From Streptosporangium amethystogenes (GTDB lineage: Bacteria > Actinomycetota > Actinomycetes > Streptosporangiales > Streptosporangiaceae), in contig NZ_JOEQ01000021.1 of the NCBI RefSeq assembly GCF_000721075.1, forward strand, positions 62,001 to 126,000: DNA of 64,000 bases, given 5' to 3'. How positions within the stretch are numbered: position 1 is the first letter of the stretch; every line of letters starts with the position of its first letter. Positions 1-8,059 of the stretch are shown here, piece after piece. A program made the translations under genes and the position numbers. Below the pieces are notes generated by a model. It was not told the origin of the DNA and searched no databases. It worked only from the letters and a program-made list of their open reading frames with translations.

Positions 1-1440
1 CGACTCCAGATCGAGGGCGTACTTGGTGGACAGGTACTCGGGGTGGAGGTCGTGCGCGACGAGGCCGGGGGTGATGCCGAGCAGGCGCCCGAGGTGTTCG
101 ATCCCCTCGGTGAAGGAGCGCAGCGTCTCGTAGTTCTCCAGGTCTCCTATGTGCTGGGAGACGAAGGCGTACCCGCGCCTCGCGAGACAGAACGTGCTCT
201 TCAGCTCGGCGCCGCAGGCGAGCACGGGCCGCCGGGCGGGCGGTGAGAGCCGCAGTGGCTCCGGGGCGTATCCCCGGGACCTGCGCAGCGGTAGCGCCCG
301 CCCTCGCGCGACGAGGACCACGGAGTCGTCGGCGCGGATGTGAATCGGCCGGTCGTGGGTCAGGAAGGCGTCCGCGATCCCGGCGAGCCTGACGAGCGCG
401 TCGTCGTCGCGGTGGGCGATGGGCTCATCGGAGAGGTTCCCGCTGGTGAGCACGTACGGCCGGGTGAACTCGGCGGCGAGCAGGTGGTGGACCGGCGTGT
501 ACGGCAGCATGAGGCCGAGGGTGCGGTCGCCCGGTGCCACGGCTCTGGCCGGCGCGGCACCGGAGCGGCGGGGCAGCAGCACGATCGGGCGTCGCGGGCC
601 GATGAGCAGTCGCTCGCTCTCCTCGTCCAGTTCGCAGAGCGCGTGGGCGGCGCGCAGGTCGGGAACCATGATCGCGAACGGTCTGTCCTCGCGGCGCTTG
701 CGAGCACGGAGGGTCCTGGCGGCCTTCTCGTTGGCCGCGTCGACCGCCAGGTGGTACCCGCCGAGCCCCTTGACCGCCAGCACGCCGCCCGCCCGCAGCA
801 CCTCCGCCGCCGCCACGATCGGGTCGTCACCGCCGCCGTGCGGAGCGCCGCCGTCCAGCAGGCGCAGCACCGGGCCGCAGGCCGGGCAGCAGATCGGCTG
901 GGCATGGAACCTGCGGTCCGACGGGTCGAGGTACTCCCCCTCGCACTCCCCGCACATGGCGAATCCGGCCATTGTGGTGGCGGGCCGGTCGTAGGGGAGG
1001 TCCCGGATGATGGTGAATCTCGGCCCGCAGTTGGTGCAGTTGACGAAGGGGTGACGGTATCGCCGGTCGGCGGGGTCGAACAGCTCGCCCAGGCAGTCAT
1101 CACATGTCGCGACATCAGGTGAGATAAGAGTGACCCGCTGGTCTTCGTCCCGGCTGGCCGCGATGCGGAATCCGCGCTCTCCGCGCACCGGTATCGCGGT
1201 GGCCGTCATGCGGTGGATCACCGCCAGCGGCGGGGCCTGACCTCGCAGGTCCTCCTGGAAGCGCGCGACGTCGCCGGGCACCCCCTCGGCCTCGATGAAA
1301 ACACCGTGGCTGTCGTTGCCCACCCATCCCGACAGCTCCAGCCGCCGGGCCAGGGAGTGGACATGGGGACGGAAGCCCACCCCCTGCACGATCCCCTCGA
1401 CCCTGATCCTGACGCGGACCCGCGCCCGCCCCGTGCCCAT
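1..1440 (-). CDS. hypF: Carbamoyltransferase HypF, 5' part only (runs off left edge)
   Basis: HypF makes the thiocarbamate used to build the CN ligands of the [NiFe] centre, passing it to HypE. The visible 480 residues hold an N-terminal acylphosphatase domain (GIVQGVGFRPHV near residues 16-27), two HypF-type zinc-finger blocks (CDDCLGELFDP...CTNCGP and CGECEGEYLDPSDRRFH...CCPACGP, about residues 107-200) and a YrdC-like domain (KGLGGYHLAVDA onward). The start of the Kae1-like carbamoyltransferase domain follows to the edge. No in-frame stop occurs down to base 1, so the 3' end lies outside. The ATG at 1440 is preceded by a GGAAGG ribosome site. It is divergent from the hydrogenase operon. 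The family call is firm. Confidence 0.93.
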   Translation of the reverse strand, partial: MGTGRARVRVRIRVEGIVQGVGFRPHVHSLARRLELSGWVGNDSHGVFIEAEGVPGDVARFQEDLRGQAPPLAVIHRMTATAIPVRGERGFRIAASRDEDQRVTLISPDVATCDDCLGELFDPADRRYRHPFVNCTNCGPRFTIIRDLPYDRPATTMAGFAMCGECEGEYLDPSDRRFHAQPICCPACGPVLRLLDGGAPHGGGDDPIVAAAEVLRAGGVLAVKGLGGYHLAVDAANEKAARTLRARKRREDRPFAIMVPDLRAAHALCELDEESERLLIGPRRPIVLLPRRSGAAPARAVAPGDRTLGLMLPYTPVHHLLAAEFTRPYVLTSGNLSDEPIAHRDDDALVRLAGIADAFLTHDRPIHIRADDSVVLVARGRALPLRRSRGYAPEPLRLSPPARRPVLACGAELKSTFCLARRGYAFVSQHIGDLENYETLRSFTEGIEHLGRLLGITPGLVAHDLHPEYLSTKYALDLES

Positions 1441-1609
1441 CCCGCCATCCTTCCCGCGCCCGGCGGGAAGACCTCGGGGCTCGCATGATCTGGACGGGAA
1501 GGTTACGTCGATGATCAGAGCTTTGCCGTTGGTTGTCGAGCCAAGGGTGTCGGCCCTGAAACGGCCAATCGTAACGTAGCGACTACCGTGAAAAATACGG
1601 AGCGTTGAC
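1441..1609. promoter_or_regulatory. Divergent promoter region between hypF and the hydrogenase operon
   Basis: This 169-base spacer must hold the promoters for leftward hypF and the rightward hydrogenase operon. The right half is less GC-rich than its surroundings and has GTTACG near 1501 and CGTAACG near 1570 as an inverted pair. No confident -35/-10 pair was identified. GGAG at about 1599 is the ribosome site for the next gene. Confidence 0.4.
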
Positions 1610-2263
1610 ATGCCTGTCACACCGAGTACCCAAGCATCGCCCGCCGTCACCCCGGTCACGGAGGCGGAGGTCATCGCGGCCTTCGCACGACGGGAGCACG
1701 CCGGGCGCGCCCTGGCGGGAGACGTGGAGCGCATCGCGCGTGCCGCCCAGGCCATGGCCGCCAGGTTCCATCTCGGCGGCAAGCTGATCGTTTTCGGCGA
1801 CGGCGGCGCGGGCTCGGACGCGGCACACGTCGCGGTCGAGTTCATGCACCCGGTCATCATCGGCAAGAGGGCGCTCGCGGCGGTGGCACTGAGCAACGAC
1901 GCGATGACCGGCCGGAACGGTGCGAACGGCGGGGACGCCGCCGAGGTCTTCGCCCACCAGGTGCGCCACTGGGCGGACGCCTCCGACATGGCCCTGGGAA
2001 TCTCCCGTGACGACCGGTGCGTGAGCGTCCCGCGAGGCCTGCGGGCCGCTGGGGAACTGGGCCTGCTGACCATCGCCCTGACCTGCGGCGAAGCCCGTGG
2101 GGACGGGCACGGAGGCGAGGTGGCCGACCATGTCCTGGTCGCCGCGACCGACGACCCCGCCGTGGTCAAGGAGGTCCACGTCACCGCTTACCACCTGCTG
2201 TGGGAGCTGGTCCATGTGTTCTTCGACCGGCTCGGCCCACCCGGGCGACGGGCGTCCCGGTGA
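1610..2263 (+). CDS. GmhA-like SIS-domain protein 1, hydrogenase-associated
   Basis: 217 residues with a phosphoheptose-isomerase-like SIS fold: GDGGAGSDAAHVAVEF (about residues 63-78) matches the GNGGS...DAxHFAEE region of GmhA. By alignment by eye with E. coli GmhA it keeps equivalents of metal ligands His61 and Glu65 (H73, E77) and the C-terminal His180 (in VHVTAYHLLWEL), but Gln172 is Lys. The phosphosugar loop STSGxS is replaced by GISRDDRC. It is therefore probably not a normal isomerase. SIS proteins are known companions of group 1h hydrogenases with no proven role. ATG follows GGAG. Its stop overlaps the GTG of the next gene. Confidence 0.85.
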   Translation: MPVTPSTQASPAVTPVTEAEVIAAFARREHAGRALAGDVERIARAAQAMAARFHLGGKLIVFGDGGAGSDAAHVAVEFMHPVIIGKRALAAVALSNDAMTGRNGANGGDAAEVFAHQVRHWADASDMALGISRDDRCVSVPRGLRAAGELGLLTIALTCGEARGDGHGGEVADHVLVAATDDPAVVKEVHVTAYHLLWELVHVFFDRLGPPGRRASR

Positions 2264-2508
2264 ACGGGCCCGAGGACTGTACCGCCGGTGTCTGCATCAC
2301 CTGCTCCGACCAGGCACTGCCGGTGAGGGTGGTCAGGCTGCTGGAGGGGGAGCTGGCGATCGTCGACGCCGGCGGGGTCCTCGAAGAGGTGAGCGTGGCC
2401 CTGATCGACCCGGTGGTGGGCGACACCGTCCTCGTACACGCCAGGGAGGCCATCGCCGTGATCGCGCACGGGAACGAAGGACGGGGAGACGACGATGAGC
2501 ACGCTTGA
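2260..2508 (+). CDS. HypC/HupF-like chaperone paralogue, operon-internal
   Basis: 82 residues starting at GTG 2260, which overlaps the previous stop (GTGA). The core CITCSDQALPVRVVRLLEGELAIVDAGG resembles the HypC beta-barrel (MCLGIPGxVVEI...), but the conserved N-terminal Cys lies around residue 12 rather than at position 2. A canonical hypC is present at 10495, so this is a second, divergent member, probably dedicated to this hydrogenase. It overlaps the following SIS gene by 14 bases, implying translational coupling. The start choice rests on the GTGA overlap; upstream in-frame sequence is a shadow of the SIS gene. Confidence 0.75.
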   Translation: MNGPEDCTAGVCITCSDQALPVRVVRLLEGELAIVDAGGVLEEVSVALIDPVVGDTVLVHAREAIAVIAHGNEGRGDDDEHA

Positions 2509-3208
2509 CGAAACGCCCGCGGAGGGCACCCGAGGGCTGTACCCCTTCCTCGACGAGTACGAGCCCCCGGACCGGACCCCGGACACGGCGGAGACCGAGG
2601 CCAGGCGGTCGGCGGTGGAGAAGACCGGCGAGATCGTGCGGCTGCGCCGGTGGGTGGGTGAGGAGTCGGCGGCGGAGCTGGCCGCGTGCGCCGGGCAGAT
2701 GGCGGCGAGGTTCGCCTCCGGCGGCCGGCTGTTCAGCTTCGGCAACGGCGGGAGCAGCACCGACGCCCAGGAGGTCGCCGACGCCTTCCTGCACCCCCAC
2801 CGCGGCCCGGCCCTGCCCGCGCTCTCCCTGACCGGTGACGTCGCCGTGGTCACCGCGCTCTCCAACGACGTCGGGTTCGAGGTGGTCTTCTCCAGGCAGC
2901 TCGCGGCGCTCGGCCGGCCGGGGGACATCGCCGTCGGCCTGTCCACGAGTGGCGGCTCCGCCAACGTCGTCCGGGCGTTCGAGGAGGCGGCCCGCCGGGA
3001 CATGCTCACCGTCGGGCTGGCCGGCGGAGGGGGCGGCAGGCTGACCGAACTGTCCGAGCTGGGCGTTCTGGCCCACCTGTTCGTCGTCCCCTCCTCCTCG
3101 GTGCACCGGATCCAGGAGGCCCAGACCACCCTCTACCACGTCCTGTGGGAGCTCACCCGGCACGCGCTCGGACCGGCGCCGATCCCGCGAGCGCACGACC
3201 CCGGCTGA
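2495..3208 (+). CDS. GmhA-like SIS-domain protein 2, hydrogenase-associated
   Basis: 237 residues, clearly GmhA-like: GNGGSSTDAQEVADAF, then the intact phosphosugar-binding loop STSGGSANV and the C-terminal RIQEAQTTLYHVLWEL. Equivalents of Gln172 and His180 of GmhA are present, but the His61 and Glu65 positions are Glu and Ala. It thus lacks the features the first SIS protein keeps, and keeps those it lacks. The protein may form a mixed complex with it; that is inference. A hydrophilic N-terminal extension of about 45 residues precedes the domain. ATG follows GGGGAGACGACG. It ends 65 bases before hhyS. Confidence 0.87.
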   Translation: MSTLDETPAEGTRGLYPFLDEYEPPDRTPDTAETEARRSAVEKTGEIVRLRRWVGEESAAELAACAGQMAARFASGGRLFSFGNGGSSTDAQEVADAFLHPHRGPALPALSLTGDVAVVTALSNDVGFEVVFSRQLAALGRPGDIAVGLSTSGGSANVVRAFEEAARRDMLTVGLAGGGGGRLTELSELGVLAHLFVVPSSSVHRIQEAQTTLYHVLWELTRHALGPAPIPRAHDPG

Positions 3209-3273
3209 GAGCCGGCGTTCCCCCCTTTCCCTTCACGATCCACGAAGACATCCACCAGGAGTGGGGAGACGTC

Positions 3274-4350
3274 ATGGCAGCGCCGACAGACGCGGCAGGC
3301 AGCAGCTCTCCGGAGCAGCAGGAACCGACCGTCCACATACTGTGGATCAACGCCGGGCTGAGCTGCGACGGCGACTCCGTCGCGCTCACCGCGGCGACGC
3401 AGCCGAGCATCGAGGAGATCGTGCTCGGCGCGCTTCCCGGGCTTCCCAAGGTCGCCGTGCACTGGCCTCTGATCGACTTCGAGTCCGGGCCGATGCAGGG
3501 CGCGGACGTCTTCATCGAGTGGTTCTTCAAGGCCGATCGCGGCGAGCTGGATCCGTTCGTGCTGGTCGTCGAGGGCTCGATCCCGAACGAGTCGATCAAG
3601 CAGGAGGGGTACTGGTGCGGTTTCGGCAACAACCCCGACACCGGCCAGCCCATGACGACCAGCGAGTGGCTGGACCGGCTCGCGCCCAAGGCGACCGCGA
3701 TCGTGTGCGCGGGCACCTGCTCGGCGTACGGCGGCATCCACGCGATGGCCGGGAATCCGACCGGGGCCATGGGCGTCGCCGACTACCTGGGCTGGGACTG
3801 GAGGTCCAAGGCGGGCCTGCCGATCGTCAACGTGCCCGGCTGCCCGATCCAGCCGGACAACCTCTCCGAGACGCTCCTCTACCTGCTCTACCAGGTCGCC
3901 GGACAGGCACCGATGATCCCGCTGGACGAGGCGCTGCGGCCGACGTGGCTGTTCGGCCAGACCGTCCACGAGGGCTGTGACCGCGGCGGCTACTACGAGC
4001 AGGGCCAGTTCGCCACCGAGTACGGCTCGCCGAAGTGCCTGGTGAAGATCGGCTGCTGGGGGCCGGTCGTCCGGTGCAACGTCCCCAAGCGCGGCTGGAT
4101 GAACGGGATCGGCGGCTGCCCGAACGTGGGAGGCATCTGCATCGCCTGCACGATGCCGGGCTTCCCCGACAAGTTCATGCCGTTCATGGACGAGCCGCCC
4201 GGCGCCCTCATCTCCTCGACGGTGAGCGGCGCGTACGGGACGGTCATCCGGACGCTGCGCGGCATCACCTCCAGAACCGTCGAGAAGGAACCGAAATGGC
4301 GCCACAAGGGGCGCGAGCTGCTGACCGGCTACAAGGCGCCCTGGAGCTGA
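3274..4350 (+). CDS. hhyS: Group 1h [NiFe]-hydrogenase small subunit HhyS
   Basis: 358 residues. The small subunit carries the FeS clusters that lead electrons away from the NiFe site. The proximal-cluster motif reads SCDGDS (C31, D34), so the usual second Cys of CxxC is Asp. This matches the three-Cys/one-Asp proximal cluster established structurally for the actinobacterial-type hydrogenase of Ralstonia eutropha. Further ligands are CAGTCSAYGG, VPGCPIQPDN and the C-terminal GCDRGGYY, KCLVKIGCWGP, GGCPNVGGICIACTMPGFPDKF. There is no Tat signal, so the enzyme should face the cytoplasm. The ATG at 3274 follows AGGAGTGGGGAG; an upstream in-frame extension lacks coding sense. Confidence 0.95.
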   Translation: MAAPTDAAGSSSPEQQEPTVHILWINAGLSCDGDSVALTAATQPSIEEIVLGALPGLPKVAVHWPLIDFESGPMQGADVFIEWFFKADRGELDPFVLVVEGSIPNESIKQEGYWCGFGNNPDTGQPMTTSEWLDRLAPKATAIVCAGTCSAYGGIHAMAGNPTGAMGVADYLGWDWRSKAGLPIVNVPGCPIQPDNLSETLLYLLYQVAGQAPMIPLDEALRPTWLFGQTVHEGCDRGGYYEQGQFATEYGSPKCLVKIGCWGPVVRCNVPKRGWMNGIGGCPNVGGICIACTMPGFPDKFMPFMDEPPGALISSTVSGAYGTVIRTLRGITSRTVEKEPKWRHKGRELLTGYKAPWS

Positions 4351-4351
4351 C

Positions 4352-6133
4352 ATGACGACATCGGAGCAGAACCCGGAACTCGTGGAGATGGCCTGGGACC
4401 CCATCACCAGGATCGTCGGGAGCCTCGGCATCTACTGCAAGATCGATTTCAAGAACCGGCAGGTCGCCGAGTGCTACAGCACCTCGTCGATCTTCCGCGG
4501 CTACAGCATCTTCATGAAGGGCAAGGACCCGCGCGACGCCCACTTCATCACCAGCCGCATCTGCGGGATCTGCGGTGACAACCACGCGACCTGCTCGGTC
4601 TACGCGCAGAACATGGCCTACGGGGTGCGGCCCCCGGCCCTGGGCGAGTGGATCGTCAACCTCGGCGAGGCCGCCGAGTACATGTTCGACCACAACATCT
4701 ACCAGGAGAACCTGGTGGGGGTCGACTACTGCGAGAAGATGGTCCGCGAGACCAACCCCGGCGTGCTGGCGATGGCCGAACGCACCGAGGCGCCGCACGC
4801 GGGCGACCACGGCTACCGGACCATCGCCGACATCATGCGCTCGCTGAACCCGCTGGAAGGCGAGTTCTACCGCGAGGCGCTGGCGGTGAGCCGCACCACC
4901 CGGGAGATGTTCTGCCTCATGGAGGGCAGGCACGTGCACCCCTCCACGCTCTATCCCGGCGGGGTCGGCACGGTCGCGACGGTGCAGTTGTTCACCGACT
5001 ACCTGACCCGGCTGATGCGCTACGTGGAGTTCATGAAGCGGGTCGTGCCCATGCACGACGACCTGTTCGACTTCTTCTACCAGGCGCTGCCCGGCTACGA
5101 GGAGGTCGGCCGCAGGCGCGTGCTGCTGGGGTGCTGGGGAAGCTTCCAGAACCCCGAGCACTGCGACTTCACCTACCGCAACATGAGCGACTGGGGCCGC
5201 GAGATGTTCGTCACGCCGGGGGTGATCGTCGACGGCAGGCTGGTCACCAACGACCTGGTCGACATCAACCTCGGCATCCGGATCCTGCTGGGCAGCTCCT
5301 ACTACGACGACTGGCAGGGACAGCAGCCGTTCGTCACCCACGACCCGCTGGGCAACCCGGTCGACATCCGGCACCCGTGGAACCAGCACACCATTCCACA
5401 CCCGCAGAAACGCGACTTCAGCGACAGGTACAGCTGGGTCATGTCGCCCCGCTGGTTCGACGGGGACAACACGCTCGCGCTCGACACCGGCGGCGGGCCC
5501 ATCGCCAGGCTCTGGTCGACGGCGCTGTCCGGCAAGGTCGACATCGGCTACGTCAGGTCCACCGGTCACAGCGTGGAGATCAACCTGCCACGGACCGCGC
5601 TGAAGCCGGAGAAGACGTTCGAGTGGAAGATTCCCGAGTACAAGGGGCAGCCGCTGTCCAACGCCCTGGAGCGCAACCGGGCCCGCACCTACTTCCAGGC
5701 CTACGCGGCGGCGTGCGCGCTGTACTTCGTCGAGCAGGGCCTGGCCGAGGTGCGCGCGGGCCACACCCAGACCTGGGCGCCGTTCACGGTTCCCGACGAG
5801 ACGATCAGCTGCGGCTTCACCGAGGCCGTGCGGGGCGTGCTCTCCCACCACATGGTGATCAGGGACGGGAAGATCGCCAACTACCATCCGTATCCGCCGA
5901 CCCCCTGGAACGCCAGCGTCCGCGACGTGCACGGCACGCCGGGACCCTACGAGGACGCGGTGCAGAACACACCGATCTTCGAGGAGAACCCGCCCGCGGA
6001 CTTCAAGGGCATCGACATCATGCGCACCGTGCGGAGCTTCGACCCGTGCCTGCCGTGCGGGGTGCACATGTACCTCGGCGGCGGCGAGGAGCTTCGCAGG
6101 CTGCACACCCCGCACGCCTTCGACACCACCTGA
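4352..6133 (+). CDS. hhyL: Group 1h [NiFe]-hydrogenase large subunit HhyL
   Basis: 593 residues. It binds the NiFe(CN)2CO site that splits H2. The L1 motif RICGICGDNH supplies C71 and C74; the L2 motif DPCLPCGVH supplies C566 and C569. After H572 a 21-residue tail remains, which the endopeptidase encoded at 9507 should remove once nickel is inserted. It starts one base after the hhyS stop, so the two subunits are coupled. With HhyS it defines the group 1h enzyme, which in other actinobacteria scavenges atmospheric H2 during starvation. Confidence 0.95.
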   Translation: MTTSEQNPELVEMAWDPITRIVGSLGIYCKIDFKNRQVAECYSTSSIFRGYSIFMKGKDPRDAHFITSRICGICGDNHATCSVYAQNMAYGVRPPALGEWIVNLGEAAEYMFDHNIYQENLVGVDYCEKMVRETNPGVLAMAERTEAPHAGDHGYRTIADIMRSLNPLEGEFYREALAVSRTTREMFCLMEGRHVHPSTLYPGGVGTVATVQLFTDYLTRLMRYVEFMKRVVPMHDDLFDFFYQALPGYEEVGRRRVLLGCWGSFQNPEHCDFTYRNMSDWGREMFVTPGVIVDGRLVTNDLVDINLGIRILLGSSYYDDWQGQQPFVTHDPLGNPVDIRHPWNQHTIPHPQKRDFSDRYSWVMSPRWFDGDNTLALDTGGGPIARLWSTALSGKVDIGYVRSTGHSVEINLPRTALKPEKTFEWKIPEYKGQPLSNALERNRARTYFQAYAAACALYFVEQGLAEVRAGHTQTWAPFTVPDETISCGFTEAVRGVLSHHMVIRDGKIANYHPYPPTPWNASVRDVHGTPGPYEDAVQNTPIFEENPPADFKGIDIMRTVRSFDPCLPCGVHMYLGGGEELRRLHTPHAFDTT

Positions 6134-6190
6134 TCCAGCGGCCGCCGGGGGGCCGACCGCTCCCCGGCACCGGGAAGGGGGCCTGGGCAG

Positions 6191-6781
6191 ATGCCGCAAG
6201 CCCATGACATCCGGGTGACCGGCGATCGCGTCGAGGCGCTGATCGCCGACCTCGGCACGCTGAGCGACGCCGTGACCCGCGCCAAGGCCGAGGACCTGGT
6301 ACGGGCCCTCGTCGAACTGTACGGTGCCGGTCTGGAGCGCGTCGTCGAGATCGTCACCGAGACCGAGGCGGCCGAGGTGCTGCGCCGCCTGGTCGGCGAC
6401 CCGCTCGTGTCCGGCCTGCTGGTGCTGCACGACCTGCACCCGCTGAGCACGGTCGAGCGCGTTCGCGAGGCGCTGGACGGCGTACGGCCCTATCTGGGGT
6501 CGCACGAGGGCGGCGTGGAGCTGCTCGGCGTGGGCGAGGACGGGATCGTACGGCTCCGCCTGGAGGGCACCTGCCATGGCTGCCCCTCCTCGCGGCTCAC
6601 CGTGACCGACGCCATCGAGCGGGCCATCGGCCAGGCCGCTCCCGAGGTGTCCGGGGTGGAGGTCGAGGGGGTGACCGACGACCGCTCGGAGCTGTTGCAG
6701 ATCCAGCGCCGAGCGCCCGGCCCGTGCCCGGTGCCGGAGCGGACGCCCGCGCCGGAACCGGCCTCGGGGCCGGTGTCGTGA
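6191..6781 (+). CDS. NifU C-terminal-domain protein, hydrogenase operon
   Basis: 196 residues. The N-terminal 85 or so are helical and unassigned; residues 88-160 form a NifU-type domain with the CHGCPSS Fe-S site (C128, C131). Such domains carry transient FeS clusters, so a role as scaffold or carrier for the hydrogenase clusters is likely. The C-terminal 25 residues are Pro-rich. It begins 57 bases after hhyL, behind a GGGAAGGGGG stretch, and its TGA overlaps the GTG of the DUF5947 gene. NifU homology is firm; the client protein is inferred from position. Confidence 0.85.
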   Translation: MPQAHDIRVTGDRVEALIADLGTLSDAVTRAKAEDLVRALVELYGAGLERVVEIVTETEAAEVLRRLVGDPLVSGLLVLHDLHPLSTVERVREALDGVRPYLGSHEGGVELLGVGEDGIVRLRLEGTCHGCPSSRLTVTDAIERAIGQAAPEVSGVEVEGVTDDRSELLQIQRRAPGPCPVPERTPAPEPASGPVS

Positions 6782-7434
6782 CGGCCACCGGGCTGCGCAG
6801 GTTCCGCGAGCCGCCCAGCAGGGGCGGTCCGCCGGTGACGCTCTGCGAGCTGTGCGCGGAGCCCACCGGCGAGGACCACGGCCACGTCGTGAACGTCGAG
6901 ACCCGGGGACTGCTGTGCGCCTGCCGGGCCTGCCACCTGCTGTTCACCCGCGGCACGGGGGGCCGGGCACGCTACCGGGCCGTCCCCCGACGCTACCTTC
7001 ACGACCCGCGGTTCCCGCTGAGCTCGGCCGACTGGGACGAGATGCAGATCCCGGTCCGTACGGCGTTCTTCTTCCACAACTCCGTACTGGGCAGGACGGT
7101 CGCGTTCTACCCGAGCCCTGCGGGCGCCACCGAGTCGCTGCTGCCGCTGGAGACGTGGAAGCGCGTCCTGGTGGCCAACCCGGCGATGGCCGACGTCCAG
7201 CCCGATGTGGAGGCGCTCCTGGTGGACCACCGCCCCGACGGCGGCTTCGCCTGCCACCTGGTGCCGATCGACACCTGCTACGAGCTGGTCGGCCTGGTGC
7301 GGCTGCACTGGAAGGGCTTCGACGGCGGCCAGGAGGTGCGGGAGGCCATGGAGGGCTTCTTCGCCGACCTGCGCGGCCGCGGTCCCGAGGTGTCCGCCGC
7401 CTCTCGGGTAAGGGGTTGTGACGGCCGTGGCTGA
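6778..7434 (+). CDS. DUF5947 family protein with rubredoxin-like Cys pairs
   Basis: 218 residues from GTG 6778, which forms GTGA with the preceding stop. The N-terminal third has two Cys pairs, CELC (C23, C26) and CACRAC (C47/C49, C52), spaced like a rubredoxin or zinc ribbon. The rest is a globular domain rich in aromatic residues. I recognise it as the DUF5947 type that travels with actinobacterial hydrogenases. Next to a NifU protein, an iron-binding electron-transfer or assembly role is plausible but unproven. Confidence 0.75.
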   Translation: MTATGLRRFREPPSRGGPPVTLCELCAEPTGEDHGHVVNVETRGLLCACRACHLLFTRGTGGRARYRAVPRRYLHDPRFPLSSADWDEMQIPVRTAFFFHNSVLGRTVAFYPSPAGATESLLPLETWKRVLVANPAMADVQPDVEALLVDHRPDGGFACHLVPIDTCYELVGLVRLHWKGFDGGQEVREAMEGFFADLRGRGPEVSAASRVRGCDGRG

Positions 7435-8059
7435 GCTCGCGTTCGACTGCGTGGGCGTCCGGGCGGAGGCGTACGCCGCCTTCCCAACGCTCGTCTTCCG
7501 GCTGCGCGTCACCGACCCCTCCCCCGGCGGGGTGCACACCATCGCGCTCCGCTGCCAGATCCGGGTGGAACCGCGGCTGAGGCGCTACGGCGACACCGAG
7601 GCGGAGCTGCTCGGCGACCTGTTCGGTGACCCGTCCCGGTGGGGCGACACGCTGAAGCCCCTGCAGTTCGCCAACGTCTCGGTCATGGTCCCGGCGTTCA
7701 CCGGAAGTACCGAGGTCGACCTGCCGGTGCCCTGCGGCTACGACCTGGATGTGGCCGCGGGCAGGTACTTCGCCGCGCTGGACGAGGGCGAGATCCCGAT
7801 GCTCATGCTCTTCAGCGGGACGGTGTTCGCCAGGGCGCCGGGCGGCTTCTCGGTGAGCCAGGTGCCCTGGCACCACGAGGCCCGCTGCCGGCTGCCGGTG
7901 GCGGTGTGGCGGGAGCTCATGGACCGCTACTTCCCGGATTCCGGGTGGCTGCGGCTGCGGCGCGACACGCTTCGGGAACTCAGCCGCTTCAAGTCCGCCC
8001 GTGCCCTGACCACCTGGGACGAGACCCTGGAACTACTGCTCAAGGAGGCGCGGCGATGA
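7418..8059 (+). CDS. DUF6084 family protein, hydrogenase-associated
   Basis: 213 residues, soluble, with no recognisable catalytic motif. It is likely the DUF6084 type seen in actinobacterial hydrogenase operons. It overlaps the previous gene by 17 bases and the next by 4. Two GTG starts are possible: 7418 (MTAVAEL) and 7427; the AGGGG ahead sits very close to the first and about 11 bases from the second. No biochemical function is known to me. Its fixed place between FeS-related genes and the maturation protease suggests a role in hydrogenase assembly or electron transfer. Confidence 0.7.
   Translation: MTAVAELAFDCVGVRAEAYAAFPTLVFRLRVTDPSPGGVHTIALRCQIRVEPRLRRYGDTEAELLGDLFGDPSRWGDTLKPLQFANVSVMVPAFTGSTEVDLPVPCGYDLDVAAGRYFAALDEGEIPMLMLFSGTVFARAPGGFSVSQVPWHHEARCRLPVAVWRELMDRYFPDSGWLRLRRDTLRELSRFKSARALTTWDETLELLLKEARR

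Noticed and set aside
340..1122. Long plus-strand open frame opposite hypF
   Set aside because: It is a shadow of hypF; the minus-strand frame encodes clear HypF motifs across the whole stretch.
4265..6577. 770-codon minus-strand open frame opposite hhyL
   Set aside because: Arg/His/Asp-rich composition without family motifs; it is the antisense of the large-subunit gene.
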